A stretch of DNA of 7,957 nucleotides from CAYMTN01 sp964393335 (GTDB lineage: Bacteria; Chloroflexota; Anaerolineae; Aggregatilineales; Aggregatilineaceae), in assembly GCA_964393335.1 (NCBI GenBank), contig CAYMTN010000237.1, positions 1 through 7,957 on the forward strand. The letters run 5' to 3'. Under the pieces are notes generated by a model. It saw nothing but the letters and a program-made list of their open reading frames with translations, did not search any database and had not been told where the DNA came from. Shown piece after piece: positions 1 to 4,943 of the stretch. A program made the translations under genes and the position numbers. The first letter of the stretch is position 1; each line of letters opens with the position of its first letter.

Positions 1-548
1 TGATGGATTTTTCGCCGCTGCTGCGCTGGGTGTTGTACCCGCTGCTGGTCGTCTCGCAGACCGTGCCGATCTTCGCCATCGCCATCTTGCTGATTTTGAT
101 CTTTGGGTTTGGCAGCGGGCCAAAGATCACGGTCGTGGTCCTGTTTTGTTTTTTCCCGGTGGCGCTGAATACGTTCAGCGGCCTGCAATCCGCCGATCCG
201 GAACTGCTCTCGCTGCTGCGCGCGATGGGGGCCAACTCCCGGCAGATATGGTTCAAGGCGCGGCTGCCGGCGGCGATGCCGTCGTTTTTCGGCGGGCTGC
301 GCATCGCCGCGACGTACAGCGTGGTCGGCGCGATCTTCGGGGAATACATCACCGCGCAGCGCGGCCTGGGCGTTTTTCTCAAGCGGTCGTACAGCAGCTT
401 CCGGCTGGATCAAGCTTACCTGGCGATCATCCTCACGGCAGTGCTGAGTCTGCTGTTGGTCGTGTTGGTCAATCTGGTCGAGCGGCTGGCGCTGCGCTGG
501 TACTACACGTCGCGGCGGGCGTCGTGGCGCGGGCCGGGCATTTATTGA
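1..548 (+). CDS. ABC transporter permease, BPD_transp_1 family (5' truncated)
   Basis: Inner-membrane subunit of an ABC importer, probably the partner of the binding protein and ATPase downstream. About 181 codons are visible; family members run about 250-280 residues, so the first helices lie left of the window and the ATG at position 3 is probably an internal Met. Hydrophobic segments lie at visible residues about 11-35, 42-60, 101-118 and 138-160. The cytoplasmic coupling loop at about 73-91 fits the EAA motif (RAMGA, then RLPAAMP), the surface that docks on the ATPase. The sequence resembles SsuC/TauC/ThiX-type permeases, which work with NMT1/SsuA-like binding proteins. The C-terminus is basic (TSRRASWR). 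It precedes the binding-protein gene by 129 bp on the same strand. The family is clear; the substrate is inferred only from the neighbours. Confidence 0.9.
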   Translation, partial: MDFSPLLRWVLYPLLVVSQTVPIFAIAILLILIFGFGSGPKITVVVLFCFFPVALNTFSGLQSADPELLSLLRAMGANSRQIWFKARLPAAMPSFFGGLRIAATYSVVGAIFGEYITAQRGLGVFLKRSYSSFRLDQAYLAIILTAVLSLLLVVLVNLVERLALRWYYTSRRASWRGPGIY

Positions 549-563
549 GAGCGGCGGTCATTC

Positions 564-661
564 GTGAATAGTGATTAGTGGTTGGTGATTAGTTTTTAGT
601 GAACCGTTGACCGTGAACCGGCTGCAAACAACCAATAACCAATAACCAACAACCAGTTACG
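564..661 (+). repeat. Heptanucleotide array between permease and binding-protein genes
   Basis: Fourteen consecutive 7-bp units can be laid out without a gap: GTGAATA, GTGATTA, GTGGTTG, GTGATTA, GTTTTTA, GTGAACC, GTTGACC, GTGAACC, GGCTGCA, AACAACC, AATAACC, AATAACC, AACAACC, AGTTACG. The first half is G/T-rich and the last third A/C-rich, so 578-590 can pair with 641-653 (11 of 13 positions) as an imperfect hairpin in the transcript. GTGAACC is shared with the arrays at 1733 and 2027. No gene is seen here. Confidence 0.8.
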
Positions 662-664
662 TAC

Positions 665-670
665 AGGAGG
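665..670 (+). promoter_or_regulatory. Strong Shine-Dalgarno site of the binding-protein gene
   Basis: AGGAGG lies 7 nt before the ATG at 678 and fixes that start. It begins right where the heptamer array ends. It contrasts with the ATPase gene at 2120, which has no such site. Confidence 0.9.
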
Positions 671-677
671 AAAACCG

Positions 678-1736
678 ATGAAAACCCCCAACCGTTTGTG
701 GTTACTGCTGATGACCGTAGCGCTGCTTGCAGGCGTCAGCCTGCCGGTGCACGCGCAGGACGGCGGCGAATCGCCCGATCCGTTGGGCGGCGCGACGGAG
801 TTCGCCCGCGCCGACGCGCCCACCGACGTAACCCTGATCCTGGACTGGACGCCGAACACGAATCACACCGGCTTTTTCGTGGCGCAGGCGCGCGGTTATT
901 ACGACGACGCGAATCTTAACGTCACGATCCAGGAACCGACCGACGTGCTGGTCGAAGCGCTGGTGACGAGCGGCGCGGCGCAGTTTGGCGTCAGCTACCA
1001 GGAATTTTTCACCTACGCGCGCGCGGACGACATGCCGCTCGTATCGGTGGCGGCCATCATCCAGCACAACACGTCCGGCTTCGTGTCGCTGCACGACAAA
1101 GACCCGATCAGCCGTCCCGCCGATTTTGCTGGGCTGCGCTATGGTGGATTCGGCCAGCCGGACCTGGAAAACGCGATCATCAACACGTTGATGCAGTGTG
1201 ACGGGGCGCAGCCGGACACATTCGAATATGTCGACGTGGGTTACGTGGACGCGTTCCAGTTGATGCAGCGCGACCGCATCGACTTTGCGTGGATGTATTA
1301 CGGCTGGACCGGCATCGAAGGCGAGCAGCGCGGCCTGACGCTGGATACCGTGATGCTCGTGGATCACCTGGACTGCATCCCCGACTACTACACGCCGATC
1401 CTGATCACCAGCGAGGACCTGATCGCCAGCCAACCGGACGTGGTTGCGGCCTTTGTGCAGGCGACCGCGCGCGGGTTTGCCGACGCCATCCAGCAGCCGG
1501 ACGCCGCCGCCGCGATCCTGATCGACGCCGCGCCGGAGGTCGATCCCGACCTGATCCGCGCCAGCGCCGTGTGGCTCGCGCCCCGGTACCAGGCCGACGC
1601 GCCGCGTTGGGGCCAGCAGTCGCGCGCCATCTGGCAGGGCTTCAGCGATTTCCTGGTCGAGAACGGCATTTTGGAGCAGGGCATCGATGCCGACGCCGCG
1701 TTCACCAACGACTTTCTGCCCGGCGCGGTGGAGTGA
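678..1736 (+). CDS. thiY: ThiY/NMT1-like ABC transporter substrate-binding protein
   Basis: Exported ligand-binding component of the ABC importer. Residues 1-26 form a Sec signal peptide: K2 and R6, a Leu-rich core, and a PVHA|Q type I cleavage site; there is no lipobox Cys. The mature protein opens with LDWTPNTNHTGFF (residues 55-67), the hallmark of the THI5/NMT1/ThiY family, which includes yeast thiamine-pyrimidine synthase and the Bacillus halodurans N-formyl-aminopyrimidine binding protein ThiY. An ADFAGLRYGGFG segment and a YYTPILITSEDLI segment follow, as usual for the two-lobed type II binding fold. The 352-residue length is normal. The ATG at 678 is set by AGGAGG 7 nt upstream. The TGA stop lies inside the first unit of a heptamer array. 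A pyrimidine precursor of thiamine is the most likely ligand, but NMT1-like proteins also bind other compounds (riboflavin, sulfonates), so the ligand is inferred. Confidence 0.88.
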   Translation: MKTPNRLWLLLMTVALLAGVSLPVHAQDGGESPDPLGGATEFARADAPTDVTLILDWTPNTNHTGFFVAQARGYYDDANLNVTIQEPTDVLVEALVTSGAAQFGVSYQEFFTYARADDMPLVSVAAIIQHNTSGFVSLHDKDPISRPADFAGLRYGGFGQPDLENAIINTLMQCDGAQPDTFEYVDVGYVDAFQLMQRDRIDFAWMYYGWTGIEGEQRGLTLDTVMLVDHLDCIPDYYTPILITSEDLIASQPDVVAAFVQATARGFADAIQQPDAAAAILIDAAPEVDPDLIRASAVWLAPRYQADAPRWGQQSRAIWQGFSDFLVENGILEQGIDADAAFTNDFLPGAVE

Positions 1737-1844
1737 ACCGTAGACCGTAGACCGTGAACCGTGAACCGTAGACCGTGAACCGTAGACCGTAGACCGTGAA
1801 CCGTGAACCGTAGACCGTGAATGGTAAACTATGAACTGCTGACC
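1733..1844 (+). repeat. Heptanucleotide tandem array, 16 units, overlapping a stop codon
   Basis: Sixteen in-register 7-bp units. The first twelve are exact and of only two kinds, GTGAACC (A) and GTAGACC (B), in the order A B B A A B A B B A A B. Degenerate units follow: GTGAATG, GTAAACT, ATGAACT, GCTGACC. Unit 1 contains the TGA stop of the binding-protein gene. Each exact unit carries TGA or TAG at its second base, so three units in a row close all three plus-strand frames. The pattern recalls the STRR heptamers known from cyanobacteria, though the unit sequence differs from what I recall of those. Confidence 0.93.
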
Positions 1845-1865
1845 TTCGCATATATTCCTAACTAT

Positions 1866-1925
1866 CTATCCGTAAATTCGTTTGGGTAGGGGCGCTGCTT
1901 GCTGCGCCCAGCAATTTACGGATAG
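1866..1925. repeat. 60-bp inverted-repeat element (cruciform/MITE-like)
   Basis: A perfect 13-bp inverted repeat, CTATCCGTAAATT (1866-1878) and AATTTACGGATAG (1913-1925), encloses 34 bp holding a second pair, GGGCGC (1890-1895) and GCGCCC (1904-1909). It would fold as a two-tier hairpin. No T-tract follows, so it is not a standard intrinsic terminator. It codes for nothing. It may be a small non-autonomous repeat; no target-site duplication is evident by eye. Confidence 0.75.
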
Positions 1926-1952
1926 GCTGTAAACTCAATTGCTCGTCGGTAA

Positions 1953-2016
1953 CCTCACCCCTGGCCCCTCACCTCATCATACAAGGGGAAAAGGGGCCGG
2001 GGGTTAAGGGGTGAGG
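1953..2016. repeat. Imperfect palindrome with G-quadruplex-type G runs
   Basis: The outer arms CCTCACCCCT (1953-1962) and AGGGGTGAGG (2007-2016) are perfect complements, and the inner arms GGCCCCT (1963-1969) and AGGGGCC (1992-1998) also pair. The right half carries four runs of four or more G (1985-1988, 1993-1996, 1999-2003, 2008-2011) with loops of 4, 2 and 4 nt, fitting the canonical quadruplex pattern. The 10-mer AGGGGTGAGG recurs at 3508-3517, marking a dispersed repeat family. Confidence 0.8.
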
Positions 2017-2026
2017 CTTGCTAGCC

Positions 2027-2134
2027 GTGAACCGTAGACCGTGAACCGTAGAACGGTCAACTGAAAACGGTGAGCTAAAAACGGTGAACGATAAACTATG
2101 AACGGTCAACTGAAAAACTATGAACGCTGAACCC
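2027..2134 (+). repeat. Degenerate heptanucleotide array running into the ATPase start
   Basis: It starts with GTGAACC, GTAGACC, GTGAACC and continues in 7-bp register with drifting units (GTAGAAC, GGTCAAC, TGAAAAC, GGTGAGC, TAAAAAC, GGTGAAC, GATAAAC, TATGAAC, GGTCAAC), then an 8-bp unit, TATGAAC and GCTGAAC. A 17-bp stretch is exactly repeated at 2051-2067 and 2100-2116, 49 bp (seven units) apart. The TATGAAC unit at 2119-2125 contains the ATPase start codon. Confidence 0.85.
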
Positions 2135-2911
2135 ATGAACCCGATTCCATGCCTGGAAGTGCGCGCGGTGAGCAAGTCGTTTCACGACGACGGGCACCAC
2201 GTCCGCGCGCTGGAAGACGTGACTTTTGCCGCCATGCCCGGCGAGTTTGTCACCATCATCGGGCCGAGCGGCAGCGGTAAGAGCACGTTGTTTAACCTGA
2301 TCACCGGGCTGGTTGAGCCGGACAGCGGCGCGATCCTGATGGAAGCGTGCGCCGTCAGGCGGCGGGCCGGGCGCGTGGGTTATATGCCGCAGCGTGATTT
2401 GCTGCTGCCCTGGCGCACCGTGTTGAATAACGTGATCCTGGGGCCGGAACTGGACGGGCGGTCCCGGCGTGCCGCGCGCCAGCGCGCCCGCGAGTTGATG
2501 CCACTCTTTGGCCTGCAAGGTTTCGAGAACGCTTTTCCTGATACGCTCTCCGGCGGGATGCGCCAGCGGGCGGCCCTGCTGCGGACTTTTTTGACCGACC
2601 GCGAGGTGCTGCTGCTCGATGAACCGTTCGGCGCGCTCGACGCCCTGACGCGGCGCGAGTTGCAGCGCTGGCTGCTCGACATCTGGCAGCAGTTCCGCAA
2701 AACGATTCTGTTCATCACGCACGACGTCGAGGAGGCCGTGTTTCTGGCCGACCGGGTGTTGGTGTTCAGCTCGCGACCGGGCCGCATCGTCAAGCAGTTA
2801 ACGGTTGATCTGCCGCGCCCGCGCCAGACGCTCTCGCTGCTGTCCGAAGACCTGCGGCGGCTGGAAGCGGAGTTATTCGCCGCGTTGGAATCAGGCAACG
2901 GGCAGGCATGA
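2120..2911 (+). CDS. ABC transporter ATP-binding protein (SsuB/TauB/ThiZ type)
   Basis: Cytoplasmic ATPase that powers the importer. All core motifs are intact: Walker A GPSGSGKST (residues 48-56), Q-loop Q91 in YMPQRD, signature LSGGMRQ (143-149), Walker B LLLDEP (164-169), D-loop GALD (171-174) and H-loop H201 in FITHD. The 263-residue length suits the nitrate/sulfonate/taurine/thiamine-precursor subfamily, whose members keep a short C-terminal tail. The start is uncertain: ATG at 2120 and ATG at 2135 are both in frame, neither has a Shine-Dalgarno sequence, and the first residues (MNAEPMNP) come from heptamer repeat sequence. The conserved domain begins at about residue 11, so M6 could be the true start. 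It lies 383 bp from the binding-protein gene and 7 bp before the ASCH gene. A thiamine-precursor role rests on the adjacent ThiY-like protein. Confidence 0.93.
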   Translation: MNAEPMNPIPCLEVRAVSKSFHDDGHHVRALEDVTFAAMPGEFVTIIGPSGSGKSTLFNLITGLVEPDSGAILMEACAVRRRAGRVGYMPQRDLLLPWRTVLNNVILGPELDGRSRRAARQRARELMPLFGLQGFENAFPDTLSGGMRQRAALLRTFLTDREVLLLDEPFGALDALTRRELQRWLLDIWQQFRKTILFITHDVEEAVFLADRVLVFSSRPGRIVKQLTVDLPRPRQTLSLLSEDLRRLEAELFAALESGNGQA

Positions 2912-2918
2912 GGACGCC

Positions 2919-3380
2919 ATGACCGGGTCATCGACGCTCGAATCATTCTGGAAAACCTGCTGCGCTGCCCTGCCGGATGCGCCTGCCGCGCCGCCGGAGG
3001 CGTGGTATTTTTGCGACAACGAAGCGGACGCCGATGAGTTAGGCGCGCTGGTGCTTGCCGGGACCAAAACAGCGACGTGCAGCCTGCTGTGGGTCTATGA
3101 AACCGAGGGCGAAGACGTGCCCCAGGTGGGCTATTGGAGCATCATCACCAATTGGGCGGGCGACCCGCTGTGCGTGATCCAGACTGTCGAGGTCACGATC
3201 AGGCCCTACGATCAGGTGGACACCCGTTTCGCCTACGACGAAGGCGAGGGGGATCGCTCGCTGGCCTACTGGCGCGTGGCGCACTGGCGCTTTTTCTCGC
3301 GAGAGTGCGCGGAGATCGGGCGCGTCCCTGCGCCGGATATGCCGCTGGTGTGCGAACGTTTCCGCGTCGTGTTTCGCTGA
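2919..3380 (+). CDS. ASCH-domain protein
   Basis: A 153-residue cytosolic protein of the ASCH family (PUA-like beta-barrel fold). Visible hallmarks are FW near the N-terminus (10-11), ADELGALVLAGTKTATCSLLW (37-58), VGYWSII (70-76), VEVTIRPYDQV (90-100) and the AYDEGEGDRSLAYWR block (105-119). Known relatives include E. coli YqfB, which hydrolyses N4-acetylcytidine with a Lys-Thr-Glu triad, and a Zymomonas ASCH ribonuclease. Here K50 and T53 keep the K-x2-T spacing of YqfB, and E91 is a candidate third residue. The start at 2919 follows TGAGGA, which overlaps the ATPase stop, with a short 4-nt spacer, so translation is probably coupled. An open frame extends upstream inside the ATPase gene but is compositionally a shadow. 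The activity here is unproven; a nucleoside or RNA-related role is an inference. Confidence 0.88.
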   Translation: MTGSSTLESFWKTCCAALPDAPAAPPEAWYFCDNEADADELGALVLAGTKTATCSLLWVYETEGEDVPQVGYWSIITNWAGDPLCVIQTVEVTIRPYDQVDTRFAYDEGEGDRSLAYWRVAHWRFFSRECAEIGRVPAPDMPLVCERFRVVFR

Positions 3381-3382
3381 GC

Positions 3383-3410
3383 GTTCACCGTTCACCGTAG
3401 ACCGTAAAAA
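3383..3410 (+). repeat. Short heptamer array after the ASCH gene
   Basis: Units are GTTCACC, GTTCACC, GTAGACC, GTAAAAA. The first two are phase-shifted reverse complements of GTGAAC-type units, so orientation changes within the array. It begins 2 bp after the ASCH stop. Two more units, GGCCTAC and GGTCAAC, occur at 3518-3531, on the far side of the palindrome at 3476. Confidence 0.7.
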
Positions 3411-3411
3411 C

Positions 3412-3440
3412 CCGGTTGGGAACCTTCTAAACCCACCCGG
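3412..3440 (+). other. Hairpin downstream of the ASCH gene
   Basis: CCGGTTGGG (3412-3420) and CCCACCCGG (3432-3440) pair over nine positions with one mismatch and an 11-nt loop. The hairpin starts 32 nt after the ASCH stop and could protect or end the transporter transcript. The downstream bases are purine-rich rather than T-rich, so it is not a classic intrinsic terminator. Confidence 0.4.
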
Positions 3441-3475
3441 CAGGAGAGGAAAGCAAACACGCTCGACAGAAAAAG

Positions 3476-3519
3476 TCCCCTCGCCTACTTTGTGGGAGAG
3501 GGGATTTAGGGGTGAGGGG
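3476..3519. repeat. C/G-run palindrome with quadruplex-type G runs
   Basis: TCCCCTC (3476-3482) pairs with GAGGGGA (3498-3504). The right part has G runs at 3494-3496, 3500-3503, 3509-3512 and 3516-3519 with loops of 3, 5 and 3 nt, fitting the quadruplex pattern. It shares AGGGGTGAGG with 2007-2016. Like that copy, it sits between heptamer units in an intergenic space. Confidence 0.75.
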
Positions 3520-3548
3520 CCTACGGTCAACAAATTTATACACCCTTC

Positions 3549-3562
3549 TATGCGCGCGCATA
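3549..3562. promoter_or_regulatory. 14-bp perfect palindrome abutting a promoter
   Basis: TATGCGCGCGCATA reads the same on both strands and ends one base before the putative -35 at 3564. Its position suits a dimeric regulator, and its alternating CG core could also adopt Z-DNA. The role is inferred. Confidence 0.5.
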
Positions 3563-3563
3563 T

Positions 3564-3590
3564 TTGATTCTAACTTTCGTGCGGTATAGT
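3564..3590 (+). promoter_or_regulatory. Candidate promoter for the gene at 3599, possibly leaderless
   Basis: TTGATT (3564-3569), a 15-nt spacer and TATAGT (3585-3590) resemble a sigma-70 promoter with a short spacer. Transcription would start about 7 nt further on, almost at the ATG at 3599, giving a leaderless mRNA. A 6-bp inverted repeat, GATCGT (3591-3596) and ACGATC (3604-3609), brackets that ATG and could be an operator. Confidence 0.45.
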
Positions 3591-3598
3591 GATCGTGC

Positions 3599-3985
3599 AT
3601 GGAACGATCCTGGATAATGAGGCAAGCATCGGATATGACGTCACTGGGACACGAACAATCAACACACCCCTCCGAGGTCGTGACGGAACTGATCGATCAA
3701 CGCATTGCCGAACTGGTAGACGTGGTGCGCAGCAGCCAGACTCGCGTCAACGCGCTGCAAGACCGCATCACTGCCGCCAAAGACGAGTTGTACGCCCTGT
3801 TGGAGCAGCGCGGCGCGAACTGGTCCGACGACGTGGGTTACGCGCGCCTGGTCAATGACGGGATGCGTTCCTACTATGATCGCACCGCGTTGGACCGGCT
3901 GATTCTGGATGATCCACTGCAATACGGCTGGCTCAAGGATTTCCGGAAAGAACAGGCCGTGCGGGGCGGCGTGCAGGTGAAATGA
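3599..3985 (+). CDS. Hypothetical small helical protein
   Basis: Not recognised. A soluble protein of up to 128 residues with no signal peptide and no membrane segment. Residues about 26-70 (from VVTELIDQRIAELVDVV to DELYALLEQRG) form a charged amphipathic stretch with heptad-like hydrophobic spacing, suggesting a coiled coil. A second half with aromatic residues follows (ARLVNDGMRSYYD, LQYGWLKDF) and a short basic end. ATGs at 3599, 3617 and 3635 are in frame and none has a properly spaced Shine-Dalgarno sequence. I chose 3599 because the TATAGT box upstream would start transcription there; the first 12 residues look poorly constrained, so 3635 is a real alternative. It stands alone between two repeat-bearing spacers, 212 bp before the winged-helix gene. 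Confidence 0.7.
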   Translation: MERSWIMRQASDMTSLGHEQSTHPSEVVTELIDQRIAELVDVVRSSQTRVNALQDRITAAKDELYALLEQRGANWSDDVGYARLVNDGMRSYYDRTALDRLILDDPLQYGWLKDFRKEQAVRGGVQVK

Positions 3986-4051
3986 GGCCGTTCCGGGGAA
4001 ATAATCCTCCCGTCTGATTGCCCCTGACTGGCGTCCGATTGCCGTTGCTCG

Positions 4052-4085
4052 CCTTCCCTGAGGGAAGGGGTTGTGGGGGATGGGG
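4052..4085. repeat. Hairpin with quadruplex-type G runs (third copy type)
   Basis: CCTTCCCT (4052-4059) and AGGGAAGG (4061-4068) form a palindrome around a single G. G runs at 4062-4064, 4067-4070, 4075-4079 and 4082-4085, with loops of 2, 4 and 2 nt, fit the quadruplex pattern. It resembles the elements at 1953 and 3476 in layout (hairpin then G runs) but not base for base. No heptamers flank it. Confidence 0.6.
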
Positions 4086-4121
4086 TAGTCATTTGTATGG
4101 CGTAGCCAATCGCCCGCCCGG

Positions 4122-4151
4122 TTGTGCCAAATGCCGGACCTGGCTTATAGT
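4122..4151 (+). promoter_or_regulatory. Candidate promoter of the winged-helix/DUF402 pair
   Basis: TTGTGC (4122-4127), an 18-nt spacer and TATAGT (4146-4151). The -35 is weak. The same TATAGT hexamer serves the gene at 3599. The start would fall near 4158, leaving a leader of about 40 nt with a GAGG ribosome site (4187-4190) 6 nt before the ATG at 4197. Confidence 0.4.
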
Positions 4152-4196
4152 TGGGGGCATAACCAGCCATGTGATACCACCGACGCGAGGTTTCCG

Positions 4197-4943
4197 ATGG
4201 TTTTACCCCTGGAACTGCAAAAACTGCCGCCGCAAGCCCTGGACGTGATCCGGTACCTGGGCACCGAAGAGGATGGCGGCGCGGATATCGACACGATTCT
4301 GAACGGAACCGGCTTGAGCGAGCGCGCCTTTGGCAAGGCGATCCGCCGCCTGGTCACGCGTTATTACGTTGAGATGCCGGATACCGGCTATTACGTGTTG
4401 ACAGAGCGGGGTTTCGAGGCCGTCGACGAACTGCGTGTCTATGATGGGGATGAACCGGCTCCACCGGCAGATGCACCCGTCTCACCCGCCGAAACGCCCG
4501 CCCCGCCTGAAATCTCGCCGGAACCGGAGGTTCGTCCCATCCGGCGGTTATCCGTTTTTTTGCCCAAAGAACTGGTCAGCGACTCGACAACCGCGCTGCG
4601 CATCGGGTTCGACGCGCCCGCGCCGGACCAGGCGCGGCTGGCGCAGCCGGGCCGTTTGATTCTGCGCCTGAGCGCGCCGGGCTGTGACGTCGAGCCGGTC
4701 GAGCGCCCGCTCGAAGTGCCGGTTCATGCGGCGGCGGGGCCGGTCCAGTTCCGCATTACGCCGCGCCAGTCGGGCACCGTCCGCGTCAAGGTGGCCGCCT
4801 ACCAACTGGTGAGCCAGGGCGATTTGCGCATGGTCGGCGGCATGTTTTTTGACCGGCCTGTGGCCGGGTTCCCCACGCCGGGCAGCGTCGAGTTTCAGAC
4901 GTTAGGGACCACCGTCGCGTTGATCCCGGCGGCCCGATCATGA
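4197..4943 (+). CDS. Winged-helix protein with Pro-rich linker and unknown C-terminal beta domain
   Basis: A 248-residue soluble protein in three parts. Residues about 9-82 look like a winged helix-turn-helix: helices around LPPQALDVIRYLG and DIDTILNGTGLSERAFGKAIRRLVTR, then a YYVEM...GYYVLTERG wing. Residues about 84-112 are a Pro/Ala/Glu linker. Residues about 115-245 alternate short hydrophobic strands (RLSVFLP, RLILRLSAPG, VQFRITP, TVRVKVAAYQLV) and look like a beta-sandwich I do not recognise; no catalytic motif stands out. It may be a regulator whose C-terminus senses a ligand or partner. The ATG at 4197 is favoured by GAGG 6 nt upstream; the open frame reaches back to a TTG at 4122, but that overlaps the candidate promoter and adds unconvincing sequence. 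Its stop overlaps the DUF402 start (ATGA), so the two are probably translated together. Confidence 0.78.
   Translation: MVLPLELQKLPPQALDVIRYLGTEEDGGADIDTILNGTGLSERAFGKAIRRLVTRYYVEMPDTGYYVLTERGFEAVDELRVYDGDEPAPPADAPVSPAETPAPPEISPEPEVRPIRRLSVFLPKELVSDSTTALRIGFDAPAPDQARLAQPGRLILRLSAPGCDVEPVERPLEVPVHAAAGPVQFRITPRQSGTVRVKVAAYQLVSQGDLRMVGGMFFDRPVAGFPTPGSVEFQTLGTTVALIPAARS

Noticed and set aside
549..677. TPP riboswitch controlling the thiamine-precursor transporter
   Set aside because: Neither the CTGAGA core nor the matching downstream conserved segment is seen in the spacers at 549-677 or 1737-2119. One could lie upstream of the truncated permease, outside the window.
702..1433. Long minus-strand open frame opposite the binding-protein gene
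   Set aside because: It is an antisense shadow created by GC-rich codon bias; the product is rich in Arg, Val and His with no recognisable motif, and the plus-strand gene is certain.
1866..1925. Rho-independent terminator of the binding-protein gene
   Set aside because: The stem is strong but no T-tract follows and it lies about 130 nt after the stop, so it fits a repeat element better.
1733..2134. CRISPR array
   Set aside because: Units are 7 bp and directly contiguous, with no 20-40 bp repeats, no unique spacers and no cas genes.
2805..2918. N-terminal extension of the ASCH protein into the ATPase gene
   Set aside because: The extra residues are an Arg/Cys-rich shadow of ATPase coding sequence. 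The ATG at 2919 has its own ribosome site, and the usual ASCH N-terminus begins there.
4122..4196. TTG start at 4122 for the winged-helix gene
   Set aside because: It would overlap the candidate -35/-10 region, has no ribosome site, and adds residues that do not resemble the fold; ATG 4197 has GAGG at 6 nt.
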